A DNA stretch of 64,000 nucleotides. Source: Bacteroidetes bacterium UBA4414 (lineage in GTDB: Bacteria; Bacteroidota; Bacteroidia; Chitinophagales; Chitinophagaceae). The notes under the pieces were generated by a model. The model saw nothing but the letters and a program-made list of their open reading frames with translations. It was not told the origin of the DNA and ran no database searches. The DNA lies in contig DGQM01000011.1 in NCBI GenBank assembly GCA_002389765.1, forward strand, positions 11,472 to 75,471, in the 5' to 3' direction. This document shows, in pieces, positions 40,859-49,577 of this stretch. A program made the position numbers and the translations under genes. Positions within the stretch are counted from its first letter, which is position 1. Every line of letters begins with the position of its first letter.

Positions 40859-41158
40859 ATGACTGCTATATTGAACGACACTCCGATTGTGCACAACGAA
40901 GCTGCACAAAGATTTGAAATGCATATTGACGGCCACACTCCGTTTATGGAATATAGCCGCACGGGCGATATGCTTATCATTGCACATACAGAAGTACCAC
41001 CTGCGCTGGAAGGCAGAGGCATTGGTAAAATGCTGGCAGAAAAAGTATTTGCTTATGTAGAAGAACATGGTTGGAAGATTATTCCCCTATGTCCGTTTGC
41101 AAGCTCATACATCAAGCGCCACCCCGAGTGGGACAGGATAGTACACCACGTGCTGTAG
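40859..41158 (+). CDS. GNAT-like N-acetyltransferase (YidJ/Gtn type)
   Basis: 99 residues. The acetyl-CoA loop reads 'EGRGIGKMLAEKVFAYVEEH' and the C-terminal block 'PLCPFASSYIKRHPEWDRIV' is typical of the short single-domain family related to human NATD1/GTN. The cysteine in 'LCPF' is conserved in that family. Substrate unknown. Single gene. Confidence 0.92.
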   Translation: MTAILNDTPIVHNEAAQRFEMHIDGHTPFMEYSRTGDMLIIAHTEVPPALEGRGIGKMLAEKVFAYVEEHGWKIIPLCPFASSYIKRHPEWDRIVHHVL

Positions 41159-41160
41159 GA

Positions 41161-41306
41161 TTAAATAAAAAAGGAAAAGTAAAAAAGCAAAAAATGCATG
41201 TTGGCTTCAACCACATATGCGTTTTAATGCCCAAACCTTTTTTCTTTATAATTTTTTCTTTTTAATTTTTTTGTGTTCTTTTTTAGTTTTTCTTTTTGCT
41301 TTACAA
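41161..41306. other. A/T-tract intergenic region between convergent genes
   Basis: An A-rich block (AAAAAGGAAAAGTAAAAAAG) and a later T-rich block (TTTTTCTTTTTGCTTTAC) are roughly inverted and could form a weak bidirectional terminator. No gene seen. Confidence 0.35.
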
Positions 41307-42959
41307 CTAAGGCATAGCCGCTATCAGGCGTTTGGTATAATCGTTATGTGGTTGCTGTAGTACCTGTGTAGCTTCTCCTGCCTCAACAATATGCCCTGCC
41401 TGCATTACCATTACACGGTGGCTTATGTAATGCACCACATTCAAATCGTGAGAGATGAACAGGTATGTAAGGTTAAATTCTCTTTGCAAATCTTTCAACA
41501 GGTTCAGTATCTGTGCCTGCACGCTCACGTCCAGTGCCGATACACTTTCGTCGCATATCATCAACTGCGGGCGCAGCCCCAATGCACGCGCTATACCTAT
41601 CCGCTGGCGCTGCCCACCGCTGAACTGATGCGCGTATCGCTTCATACTATCAACTGGTAGCTGCACCAAGTCCAGCAAGCGGCGTGCTTCTTTATCCAAT
41701 TCGCTACGCGGCACTATATTGTGCGTGCGCATAGGTTCCATCAGCATGTCACCAACCGTCATGCGGGGGTTCAGCGATGCATACGGGTCTTGAAACACCA
41801 TTTGTATTTGCCTGCGGATGCGTGTCCAATCTTTCGTGTGCAGCTTAGCAAGGTCTTCGTTGTTGAATAGTATTTGTCCTTCGTGTACAGGCAGCAAACC
41901 CATCAAGCTACGGCTGATGGTGCTTTTACCGCAACCACTCTCCCCCACAAGCCCCAGCACTTCGCCACGCTTCAGTTCAAAGCTCACATCATCTACCGCT
42001 TTGAAATAATCTACGGGCCTGCCCAACCAGTCTTTGTTTTCGGTAAACCACACACGCAGGTTGTTCACCCGCAGCAGTGTATCGCCAATGGGTGCTTCTG
42101 CTTGCTGTGTGGTAGCCGGTGTATTGCCTTGCAGAAAATCTGCCACTACAGGCAGTCGGTTACCTTTATTAGCAGCATTGGGCTTGCAAGCCAGCAATGC
42201 TTTTGTATAGGCGTGCTGCGGATGCTGCAATACATCTGCTGCCGTGCCGTATTCCATTACTTCACCCTGATACATCACCAGCACCTCGTCTGCTATCTGT
42301 GATGCCAATGCCAGGTCGTGCGTGATGAATATCATAGCCGTATGATGCTCCTGTTGCAGGTTACGCATCAGTGCTATCACCTCTTGCTGCACGGTAACAT
42401 CCAGCGCAGTAGTAGGCTCATCAGCTATCAGCAGCACAGGCTTGTTGCACATAGCCATGGCAATCATCACCCTTTGCTTTTGCCCGCCCGATAGCTGATG
42501 CGGATAGCGCTCGTACAGCTTCTCCGGATTGGGCAACTGCACTTTGCGCAGCCATTCTATAGCTTGTTGTTTGGAAGTCGCTTTATCTAGCTGCTGATGC
42601 GTAAGTATCACCTCTGCCAGTTGCTTGCCTATTTTCATAACAGGGTTCAGCGAGCTCATCGGCTCCTGAAACACCATACCCATTTCCTTGCCCCGCAACT
42701 GCTGCCATTGCTTATTATCTATTGTGGTAAGATGATGTGCCTGATTGTTTGTATTCAATTGCAGGCTGCCACTTATTGCAGCCCCCTTGGGCAGCAAACC
42801 CATGAGCGATAGTGCCGTAAGCGATTTACCACTACCACTCTCGCCCACAATAGCCAGCGTCTTACCCTCTGCTACCGCAAACGATATACCCTTCACAGCA
42901 ACAAAATCGCCGAAAGAGATTTTGAGGTTGGTGGCTTGTATGATTGGAGTATTATTCAA
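41307..42959 (-). CDS. Dual ABC ATPase of a peptide/nickel-type importer
   Basis: 550 residues, two fused ABC domains of the Dpp/Opp family (YejF-like). Walker A 'GESGSGKS' and 'GESGCGKS', signatures 'LSGGQKQRVM' and 'FSGGQRQRIG', Walker B 'LLIADEPTTALD' and 'LMICDESVSALD'. The second Walker B lacks the usual proline (DES for DEP), as in some family members. It powers uptake of oligopeptides or similar solutes; no permease or binding-protein gene is adjacent. It starts 5 bp after the AMP nucleosidase gene, so the two probably form an operon. Confidence 0.95.
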   Translation of the reverse strand: MNNTPIIQATNLKISFGDFVAVKGISFAVAEGKTLAIVGESGSGKSLTALSLMGLLPKGAAISGSLQLNTNNQAHHLTTIDNKQWQQLRGKEMGMVFQEPMSSLNPVMKIGKQLAEVILTHQQLDKATSKQQAIEWLRKVQLPNPEKLYERYPHQLSGGQKQRVMIAMAMCNKPVLLIADEPTTALDVTVQQEVIALMRNLQQEHHTAMIFITHDLALASQIADEVLVMYQGEVMEYGTAADVLQHPQHAYTKALLACKPNAANKGNRLPVVADFLQGNTPATTQQAEAPIGDTLLRVNNLRVWFTENKDWLGRPVDYFKAVDDVSFELKRGEVLGLVGESGCGKSTISRSLMGLLPVHEGQILFNNEDLAKLHTKDWTRIRRQIQMVFQDPYASLNPRMTVGDMLMEPMRTHNIVPRSELDKEARRLLDLVQLPVDSMKRYAHQFSGGQRQRIGIARALGLRPQLMICDESVSALDVSVQAQILNLLKDLQREFNLTYLFISHDLNVVHYISHRVMVMQAGHIVEAGEATQVLQQPHNDYTKRLIAAMP

Positions 42960-42964
42960 CGATA

Positions 42965-43735
42965 TTAAAATTGCAGGTGCTTCACGGTATGTCCGTTGTT
43001 GATGAGTTGCTTCAGCGATTCTATGCCTATTACAAGGTGTTCATCTACGTATTTTTTTGTAACACGTGTATCACTAGCCGCGGTCTTTACCCCTTCGGGT
43101 ATCATGGGCTGGTCTGATACCAGCAATAATGCACCCGTAGGTATCTTATTAAAAAAGCCAACAGAAAATATCGTGGCAGTTTCCATATCTATAGCCATGG
43201 CACGTACGCGGCGCAGGTATTCTTTAAACGCTTCATCATGCTCCCACACACGGCGGTTGGTAGTATATACAGTACCCGTCCAGTAGTCGCGGGCATGGTC
43301 TCGTATGGTGGTCGATATAGCTTTCTGCAAAGCAAACGCAGGCATAGCAGGCACTTCGGGCGGAAAATAATCGTTGCTCGTACCCTCTCCGCGTATAGCA
43401 GCTATAGGCAGTATCAAATCGCCCACTTTGTTTTTCTTCTTCAGTCCACCACATTTGCCGAGGAACAAAACTGCTTTAGGATTGATGGCACTCAGCAGGT
43501 CCATCATGGTAGCAGCCGTAGCGCTACCCATACCAAAATTGATGATGGTGATACCATTAGCAGTAGCGCAAGGCATGGGTTTATCCGCACCTATCACTTT
43601 TACCTTGTGCATCTCTGCAAAGCGCTCTACATAGTTGGTAAAATTGCACAGTAAGATATACTCTCCGAAATCCTTCAGCGTCATGCCCGTGTATCTGGGC
43701 AGCCAGTTCTTTACAATCTCTTCTTTCGTCTTCAT
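42965..43735 (-). CDS. amn: AMP nucleosidase
   Basis: 256 residues from the ATG at 43735 (MKTKEEIVKNW); a longer frame to 43798 has no conserved sequence. Phosphorylase-like fold with 'INFGMGSATAATMMDLL', 'VLFLGKCGG', 'IRGEGTSNDYFP' and 'MAIDMETATIF', the glutamate of which binds the ribose. It splits AMP to adenine and ribose 5-phosphate, controlling adenylate pools. This is the short Bacteroidetes form without the N-terminal domain of the E. coli enzyme. A divergent Crp-type gene starts 65 bp away. Confidence 0.92.
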   Translation of the reverse strand: MKTKEEIVKNWLPRYTGMTLKDFGEYILLCNFTNYVERFAEMHKVKVIGADKPMPCATANGITIINFGMGSATAATMMDLLSAINPKAVLFLGKCGGLKKKNKVGDLILPIAAIRGEGTSNDYFPPEVPAMPAFALQKAISTTIRDHARDYWTGTVYTTNRRVWEHDEAFKEYLRRVRAMAIDMETATIFSVGFFNKIPTGALLLVSDQPMIPEGVKTAASDTRVTKKYVDEHLVIGIESLKQLINNGHTVKHLQF

Positions 43736-43800
43736 CTTACTTAAAGTTACGAAATGTCTGCCTGATTGGTGCTGCACACATAAATCAATATCTTGCACAT

Positions 43801-44373
43801 ATGGTTTCGTTGCACAATTACGTCTTCAATATATCACCCATATCAGAATCTGCATGGCAGGATATCAATGCTTTATTTCTGCCAAAGCAACTCCGCAAGG
43901 GCGACTATTTTATTACCGAAGGCAAGACTGCTACACAAATAGGATTCATCAACAGTGGTATAATACGTGCATTTGCAAAGGGCAGAAACGGGCAGGAATA
44001 CAATAAACATTTATTTACAGCACCATCGTTTATTGGTGGCTATGCATCATTAATCACAGGCAATACCAACAAAATAAACCAGGAAGCACTGACCGACTGC
44101 GAGCTACTGGTTGCAGACTATCACAAACTGACTGCCCTGTACGACAAGCACCCCGATTTTGAACGTGTGGCACGCAAGCTGGCAGAATTATTTTTTGCTG
44201 CTAAGGAGCAACGCGAAATAGAACTGGTAATGCTGAGTGCAGAAGAACGATATCTGCTCTTCAGAGAGCGTATGCCGGGGCTGGAATTTGAGATACCACT
44301 CTACCACATCGCATCCTATCTGGGTGTCTCTGCTGTGCAACTAAGCCGCATCAGAAAAAACCTGGCACGATAG
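43801..44373 (+). CDS. Crp/Fnr-family transcriptional regulator
   Basis: 190 residues. Cyclic-nucleotide-binding-like beta roll (about 20-115, 'LRKGDYFITEGKTATQIGFI', 'GIIRAFAKGRNGQEYNKHLF') and a C-terminal helix-turn-helix reduced to 'ISYLGVSAVQLSRIRK'-like residues (IASYLGVSAVQLSRIR). The phosphate-binding cassette of true cAMP receptors is not clear, so the ligand is uncertain. It lies upstream of the darcynin and DJ-1 genes, which have their own promoter; it may control them. Confidence 0.92.
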   Translation: MVSLHNYVFNISPISESAWQDINALFLPKQLRKGDYFITEGKTATQIGFINSGIIRAFAKGRNGQEYNKHLFTAPSFIGGYASLITGNTNKINQEALTDCELLVADYHKLTALYDKHPDFERVARKLAELFFAAKEQREIELVMLSAEERYLLFRERMPGLEFEIPLYHIASYLGVSAVQLSRIRKNLAR

Positions 44374-44415
44374 CTAATCTTTACATAGGTTAATTTTCTC
44401 CGCTATCGCTCAAAA

Positions 44416-44423
44416 TAGCTTTG
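44416..44423 (+). promoter_or_regulatory. -7 box for the darcynin/DJ-1 pair
   Basis: TAGCTTTG, an exact consensus match, 19 bp before the ATG at 44443. Confidence 0.55.
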
Positions 44424-44442
44424 CATTGTAAACAAAAACACA

Positions 44443-44778
44443 ATGCAAGATAAGTTCACCTATTTTATACTACTGAATGCAACAAAGCATTGGCTGCGTC
44501 TTTCGCGCGATGAGCGTGGCAGCTATTTCGAAAAAATTATAACCCCTATTTCTCAGCGCTTTGCAGACACACTGTCTTTCCGCTTTTTTGATGCTGAATA
44601 TTTCAACGCCAACGTATCAGACGTATTGATGCTGGAAGCAACCAATACCCAAGACTATATGCTGTTTATTGAATACCTGCGCGATACAGAAATTTACACC
44701 ATCCCATATTTCGAGATAATAAATATTATACCCGCAAAAGAAAACGCCTACAAAGAACTGGAAGGCATGATGAAATAA
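44443..44778 (+). CDS. Darcynin-like protein
   Basis: 111 residues. 'FTYFILLNATKHWLRLSRDE', 'RFFDAEYFNANVSDVLMLEA' and 'YFEIINIIPAKENAY' match the small darcynin family, a ferredoxin-like dimeric fold of unknown function. It overlaps nothing but ends 1 bp before the DJ-1 gene start, so the two are co-transcribed. Many homologues sit next to redox or stress enzymes. Confidence 0.75.
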   Translation: MQDKFTYFILLNATKHWLRLSRDERGSYFEKIITPISQRFADTLSFRFFDAEYFNANVSDVLMLEATNTQDYMLFIEYLRDTEIYTIPYFEIINIIPAKENAYKELEGMMK

Positions 44779-44779
44779 T

Positions 44780-45565
44780 ATGAAACAGTTACTGATAATA
44801 TTTATGATGACGATGAACATTGCCACCGCACAAACAAAGAAAGTATTGTTTGTAATGAGTGCTGCAAAAGAACTACCATTAAAAAACGGCAAGACATATA
44901 CACAAACCGGCGTATTCCTCAGCGAGTTCTATCTGGCGTATAAGGCCATTGCAGATGCAGGCTACAGCATAGAAATAGCCACACCACAGGGCATAGCATC
45001 TTCTATTGATAATGAGAGCTATAAAACCAAATACTGGAAGGGGCAGGAAGCGCTTATCGGCGAGGCAAAAAACTTTGTTACAACAAACCCGAACTTTCTG
45101 CATCCGCTAACGGTTGAATATGCCTTACAGCATGCAAATGAGTATGCAGGCATTGTAATACCTGGCGGACAAGGGTTGATGGTAGATTTGATCCACGACA
45201 AAACCATCTTACAAATAATCAGCAAAATGGCAGTTGACAAAAAAGCGGTAGGATTGATATGCCATGCACCCGCACTGCTGACATCTTACACAAAATCAGA
45301 CAATCCTTTCGAGGGATACACGGTCAACTGCATTACCGGGTTTGAAGAATTCTATATAGAAAGCATTGTAATGAAAGGTAAACCTTACAAACGTAAAATT
45401 GCACGCTCGCTAAAGGCACTTGGTTTCAGCTATAAAAAGGGAGGACCTGGCAGTAGCTTCGCCGTTAAAGACAGGCAACTGGTTACCAGTCAAAACCCCT
45501 ACTCAAACAATAAATTCAACACGCTCTATATACAAGCGCTAGAAGAATCAGCACACATACATTAG
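44780..45565 (+). CDS. DJ-1/PfpI-family protein, secreted
   Basis: 261 residues. A signal-peptide-like N-terminus (MKQLLIIFMMTMNIATAQ) precedes a class I amidotransferase-like domain: 'VLFVMSAAKELPLKNG', 'IVIPGGQG' and the nucleophile elbow 'LICHAPA' with the reactive Cys. The family includes glyoxalase-, chaperone- and protease-like members. The secreted form suggests a periplasmic role. Co-transcribed with the darcynin gene; its stop directly abuts the stop of a small gene on the other strand. Confidence 0.9.
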   Translation: MKQLLIIFMMTMNIATAQTKKVLFVMSAAKELPLKNGKTYTQTGVFLSEFYLAYKAIADAGYSIEIATPQGIASSIDNESYKTKYWKGQEALIGEAKNFVTTNPNFLHPLTVEYALQHANEYAGIVIPGGQGLMVDLIHDKTILQIISKMAVDKKAVGLICHAPALLTSYTKSDNPFEGYTVNCITGFEEFYIESIVMKGKPYKRKIARSLKALGFSYKKGGPGSSFAVKDRQLVTSQNPYSNNKFNTLYIQALEESAHIH

Positions 45566-45739
45566 CTACTTCTTCAGCCTGTACCTGAGCTGCGAGACTA
45601 TAGATGCCATAGCTATAACATACACTATGCTGAATCGCTGCGTATTTACATATTCGCTAATGGCATAGCCCATAATAAAGGCATTAATTAATGACCAGAT
45701 AACAATTGGCTTCCGTAACGGATTTTCTTCTGTTGCCAT
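45566..45739 (-). CDS. 57-residue membrane protein, copy A
   Basis: MATEENPLRKPIVIWSLINA continues into two hydrophobic stretches (about 11-28 and 37-50) and ends RYRLKK. Its first 28 residues match copy B except R/W at position 9. The conserved upstream motif TAACTTTA...TAAGCAAATCTCCCC is present in both. I found the pair by reading the minus strand; each is a complete ATG-to-stop frame. Function unknown, probably an inner-membrane miniprotein. Confidence 0.7.
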   Translation of the reverse strand: MATEENPLRKPIVIWSLINAFIMGYAISEYVNTQRFSIVYVIAMASIVSQLRYRLKK

Positions 45740-45772
45740 AGTGGGGAGATTTGCTTACATAAAGTTACAGCT

Positions 45773-45946
45773 TTAATTTTTCACCCTGTATATACCCTGC
45801 ACAACAGCCGATAATGCAGCAATGGCAAACACAATACCCAGCTTGCCTGTGTGTACAAAATCGCTGATGGCATAGCCCATGATAAATGCATTGATTAATG
45901 ACCATATAACAATGGGCTTCCATAACGGATTTTCTTCTGTTGCCAT
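45773..45946 (-). CDS. 57-residue membrane protein, copy B
   Basis: Tandem paralogue of copy A, 33 bp upstream of it. It starts MATEENPLWKPIVIWSLINA and ends GIYRVKN; the second hydrophobic segment (GIVFAIAALSAVVQ) has diverged. Conservation of protein sequence at the N-terminus and of the 30 bp upstream, with divergence elsewhere, supports real coding genes. Confidence 0.7.
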   Translation of the reverse strand: MATEENPLWKPIVIWSLINAFIMGYAISDFVHTGKLGIVFAIAALSAVVQGIYRVKN

Positions 45947-46013
45947 AGCGGGGAGATTTGCTTAGTTAAAGTTACCGAATGTTTAATGTAATTTAATGCA
46001 ACATTCCACACCT

Positions 46014-47120
46014 ATGCGTCTCTTATTATCTGTTATCCTATTATGCAATGGCTTATGGCTGCATGCACAAGATTACTTTAAATACCATGAAGGCATCATC
46101 ACAGCCGAAGAGCAGATTTTTGTAAAACAGCAGTACGACGAAGGGCTGAAAACCTACGCAGATGTCTTTAAGAAATATGACTTTGTTTTTGCGCACGATT
46201 GTGTGATGGCTATGCAGATAGCCCTATACCGCAACAACGAGAAGCTGTTTCTGCTATTCACTACCAAAGCCATGCAAAACGGGCTGACGATGAAACATTT
46301 AGACAGCCGCACGATGACCTATTTTCAAACCCATCCTATTTATAACAAGTGCAAAGACAGCATTGCAAGTATCTACAAACGCAACAGGCCACACTACCTG
46401 AAACGCATAGACACTGTAGCATTGGGCAAAATGACACAGTTGTTTTGCAACGATCAACTGGAGAAAAACCCGCTTCCGAACGAGGGCTTTACCGCTTCTG
46501 ACAAACGTTACAAACCGCAAATCATTGCAACAACAGAGCAGCTAAAAGCCCTGATTGCAGAAAGAGGTTATCCATCTGACAGATTGATTGGGATAGACGA
46601 CCAAAACCTGCTGCACGAGCTTGGCACAACACGTATGACACCCTTGGATTATTACAAAAAATATAAAGGCGACCAGTGTTGCAACATCAGAGAAAGCCAG
46701 TTTGAATTTGACGAACATACCATATCATCGTCTATGATAATGCCTCTTATTATTCACTACGGACATATGACAAATGGAGAAGACAGGCTACAATGTGTTA
46801 TGTATAGTGACAGCTTCTACCTGCAACAAATAAAGCGTGGCTACATACACCCTAAAGATGTTGCATTCCTCTACGAATGGAGCATGAACAACGGCGGTTC
46901 CGGCGCAGGTACTCCTAATCTTGAAAGAGGTGAAAAATTCTTTGATATAGGTATACGCCGGCAAGGCGCACAAAGACAGGTAAACATAACCGACGAAACC
47001 ATCAACAAACTGAGGGTAGCATTTCATATTGCGCCAATAGAAAATGACCGTATGAAATTTGAATTCGTAAAAAAGAATGGCATGTATATTGGCTTTGGCT
47101 GGTGGACTTGCAGGTCTTAA
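46014..47120 (+). CDS. Secreted protein of unknown family
   Basis: 368 residues from the ATG at 46014, where the signal peptide begins (MRLLLSVILLCNGLWLHAQ); an ATG at 45996 would add six residues. The mature part is rich in Lys, Asp and Tyr, with 'HELGTTRMTPLDYYKKYKGD' and 'YGHMTNGEDRLQCVMYSDSF'. No T9SS domain. Family not recognised. The next gene's promoter lies just after its stop. Confidence 0.8.
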   Translation: MRLLLSVILLCNGLWLHAQDYFKYHEGIITAEEQIFVKQQYDEGLKTYADVFKKYDFVFAHDCVMAMQIALYRNNEKLFLLFTTKAMQNGLTMKHLDSRTMTYFQTHPIYNKCKDSIASIYKRNRPHYLKRIDTVALGKMTQLFCNDQLEKNPLPNEGFTASDKRYKPQIIATTEQLKALIAERGYPSDRLIGIDDQNLLHELGTTRMTPLDYYKKYKGDQCCNIRESQFEFDEHTISSSMIMPLIIHYGHMTNGEDRLQCVMYSDSFYLQQIKRGYIHPKDVAFLYEWSMNNGGSGAGTPNLERGEKFFDIGIRRQGAQRQVNITDETINKLRVAFHIAPIENDRMKFEFVKKNGMYIGFGWWTCRS

Positions 47121-47122
47121 CC

Positions 47123-47130
47123 TATCTTTG
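47123..47130 (+). promoter_or_regulatory. -7 box before a Crp-type gene
   Basis: TATCTTTG, an exact consensus match, 7 bp before the ATG at 47138, giving a transcript with almost no leader. Confidence 0.55.
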
Positions 47131-47137
47131 CCTCTGC

Positions 47138-47725
47138 ATGCAAAACCAAGCACAGATAGCACTACAAAAATTCATGCAGCAGTTTGATGGGCTGACTACA
47201 GAGGAGCAAGCACAGATTGCTGCAAACCTGGTAGTAGAAGCATACCCCAAAGGCAAGCTATTGGTAAAAGCGGGCGAAGCATGGCGACTGTGTTATTTTG
47301 TACTGGAAGGTTGCATGCGCCAATACAAAATAGTTGACGAAACAGAAGTAACCACACAGTTCTATACAGAGCGCGAAGCTGCCATCGATTTCAACAGTTA
47401 TATCAATCAGGCAAAATCTGATAGCTATCTGGTGTGTATGGAAGATACCATTGTGATAGAGGGCAATCCCAATCAGGAAGCAGATATGTATGAACGCTTC
47501 CCAAAACTGCAACAGATAACACGCGCTATGATGGAGCAGGACTTTGGCAAAATGCAAGAGCAGTTTTCGCGCTTCATAGCCAGCAGTGCCGAGGAGCGTT
47601 ACACACACCTGCTCAACCATCGCCCCGATTTGCTGCAACGCGTACCGCTGCAACACCTTGCAAGCTATATAGGCGTAACACCCGAATCGCTCAGCCGCAT
47701 ACGCAAGCGCATACAGAGCAAGTAA
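47138..47725 (+). CDS. Crp/Fnr-family transcriptional regulator
   Basis: 195 residues from the ATG at 47138, chosen because the -7 box sits just upstream and an earlier start at 47102 would overlap the previous gene. N-terminal beta roll ('AYPKGKLLVKAGEAWRLCYF', 'LEGCMRQYKIVDETEVTTQF') and C-terminal 'LASYIGVTPESLSRIRKRI' helix-turn-helix. It belongs to the same subfamily as the regulator at 43801. It converges with the DUF4386 gene, the two stops being 2 bp apart; in this subfamily the regulator often neighbours its target. Confidence 0.92.
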   Translation: MQNQAQIALQKFMQQFDGLTTEEQAQIAANLVVEAYPKGKLLVKAGEAWRLCYFVLEGCMRQYKIVDETEVTTQFYTEREAAIDFNSYINQAKSDSYLVCMEDTIVIEGNPNQEADMYERFPKLQQITRAMMEQDFGKMQEQFSRFIASSAEERYTHLLNHRPDLLQRVPLQHLASYIGVTPESLSRIRKRIQSK

Positions 47726-47727
47726 AA

Positions 47728-48408
47728 CTATTTGCCACCCTTTCTTATCAGCCACACTGCAAGCAGCAGTTCGCCCAGTGCCATCGGCAAGCTCAATACG
47801 GCCTCAACAGTTGCTTTGTGCAGCATGTAGCCTACCCATGATTGCTGCAATATATTAGTACCCACGTATGCCAAACCCGCAAAAAAAGCAAGCCCGCTTA
47901 TCAGCTTAGGTATAGCGGCTGTGCGACATGCCAATGTCCCTATCAGCAACAGATGCACACCAAACACTATCAACCCCTGCGACCATACTTGCAGAAAGCG
48001 CTCTATATAGTTCATTACCACACCTGCATCTGCCCCCTTCATGGCAGATAAGTCCTGCGCATAGTACAATTGTAGTATAGCCACTGCCAACCATACACAA
48101 TACACCACACGCAGCCAACCTGCGATGCGCGACAGTGCAGGATTATCTTGCAGAAAGAATTTGTACAGTGCCCATGCCACCACTACATCCAGCAGCAGCA
48201 TGATGCTATAGGTAGTTATAACAATTGGCAGCATAGCCCGATGTTGCAGTATGTTGCTAAGTGTAGCAGCACTATCGCCCTTTACATATATAGCACCAAA
48301 AGCATAGCCATAGCCTATACCCGCTACAATGGCCATCAGTATCAGCGACCAGCCTGCCAGTTTAGCCATTTGCCTGTGGTTGATTATACCTTCGTTCATT
48401 TGCATCAT
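47728..48408 (-). CDS. DUF4386 membrane protein
   Basis: 226 residues with six hydrophobic segments. 'KLAGWSLILMAIVAGIGYGY' at the N-terminus and 'IGTLACRTAAIPKLISGLAF' toward the end fit DUF4386. Several ATGs lie close together at 48408, 48405 and 48399; the exact start is uncertain. Role unknown; homologues are often beside regulators, as here. Confidence 0.85.
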   Translation of the reverse strand: MMQMNEGIINHRQMAKLAGWSLILMAIVAGIGYGYAFGAIYVKGDSAATLSNILQHRAMLPIVITTYSIMLLLDVVVAWALYKFFLQDNPALSRIAGWLRVVYCVWLAVAILQLYYAQDLSAMKGADAGVVMNYIERFLQVWSQGLIVFGVHLLLIGTLACRTAAIPKLISGLAFFAGLAYVGTNILQQSWVGYMLHKATVEAVLSLPMALGELLLAVWLIRKGGK

Positions 48409-48473
48409 TTTTTTGATGCGGCAAAACTATCTAACCGAACAGGTTCAATTTTTTGACTTTGGGTAAGAAACAA

Positions 48474-48935
48474 CTAATCAGAAACCCTCTTTCCCTTAAA
48501 ATAATAATTTGTCAAATATTGCTTGGGAGGATATTGATTATTACCACCTGTATGTTTCCTGATTGTAAACAAACTATCTGTAGAAGGATAGTACACAATG
48601 GTATACTCACTGTCATAATATCTGCCCCAATCATGAGTGGTAGATAGCATATTATGCCCGGCATATTTTAATAATGTTCCCGAACCATACCCATCGCTTA
48701 CAAATATTTGATCATCACCTTTTTTCTCAATAGTTATCACAACTTCTTTTACACTATTGTAAGCCGTATCTAAAAATACTTTCATGCTATCACCCCAATG
48801 TGTTTGTTCATGATAAGATTCCATCTGTCCGCGAAAAGTGCCGGCTACTTGTTTTGTTTCTTTTTTTATCTGGTGCTTTTTGCACGAAGCCATTGCAAAG
48901 GATAACAATAGCATAGGGATTATTAATTTTTTCAA
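48474..48935 (-). CDS. Lipoprotein, tandem copy 1
   Basis: 153 residues. Lipoprotein signal (MKKLIIPMLLLSFAMASCKK), then 'KKETKQVAGTFRGQMESYHE', 'VVITIEKKGDDQIFVSDGYG' and 'YYDSEYTIVYYPSTDSLFTI'. A small beta-sheet lipid-anchored protein, possibly lipocalin-like; family unknown. About 60-70% identical by eye to the next gene upstream. Confidence 0.85.
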   Translation of the reverse strand: MKKLIIPMLLLSFAMASCKKHQIKKETKQVAGTFRGQMESYHEQTHWGDSMKVFLDTAYNSVKEVVITIEKKGDDQIFVSDGYGSGTLLKYAGHNMLSTTHDWGRYYDSEYTIVYYPSTDSLFTIRKHTGGNNQYPPKQYLTNYYFKGKRVSD

Positions 48936-49035
48936 GTCGGTTTTATTTTAGGCTTGTTTGATAATTGGGAAAATACATGCCAGACCTCATTTTACTTTTT
49001 CCACTGCTGTCATCGGTACACAGTTCAGAAGAGCT

Positions 49036-49494
49036 TTAGTCTGCAACTCTTTTGCCTCTGAAGTAATAGTTTTCTTTTGTCGAATTCCATGGTGGCTGGC
49101 CCGATGAATTAAAATATCTCCCGACAATAAATAAACTATCTGTCGAAGGATAATACACAACGGTATATTCTTTGTCATAATATCGACTCCAATAGTGGTA
49201 GGTAGATTCCATATTATGCCCGGCATATTTCAGTAGTATTCCCGAACCAATAACCTCGCTTACTAATATTTGATCATCATCTTTCTTCTCTATGGTAATG
49301 GTAATTTCTTTTACACTATTGTAAACACTATCCAAGATTCGCTTTGAGCTATCCGTATGACTTTCCTCATGATACAACTCCTTTTGTCCACGAAAAGTGC
49401 CGGCTACTTGTTTTGTTTCTTTTTTTATCTGGTGCTTTTTGCAGGAAGCCATTGCAATGGATAGCAATAACATAGGGATGAGTATTTTTTTCAA
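49036..49494 (-). CDS. Lipoprotein, tandem copy 2
   Basis: 152 residues. Lipoprotein signal (MKKILIPMLLLSIAMASCKK). The first ~36 residues match copy 1 with two changes, whereas the centre (GQKELYHEESHTDSSKRILD) has diverged. The duplicates are 100 bp apart. The upstream DNA of both ends in a similar stretch, which points to a duplication that included the promoter. Confidence 0.85.
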   Translation of the reverse strand: MKKILIPMLLLSIAMASCKKHQIKKETKQVAGTFRGQKELYHEESHTDSSKRILDSVYNSVKEITITIEKKDDDQILVSEVIGSGILLKYAGHNMESTYHYWSRYYDKEYTVVYYPSTDSLFIVGRYFNSSGQPPWNSTKENYYFRGKRVAD

Positions 49495-49558
49495 CTTGGT
49501 TTATTTTAGGTCAATGAACTAATTAACAAAATACATGCCAAGTTTCGTTTTCTCTTTC

Positions 49559-49566
49559 TACTTTTG
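49559..49566 (+). promoter_or_regulatory. -7 box of the HSDR_N gene
   Basis: TACTTTTG, an exact consensus match, 11 bp before the ATG at 49578. Confidence 0.55.
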
Positions 49567-49577
49567 AAGCCATCAAA

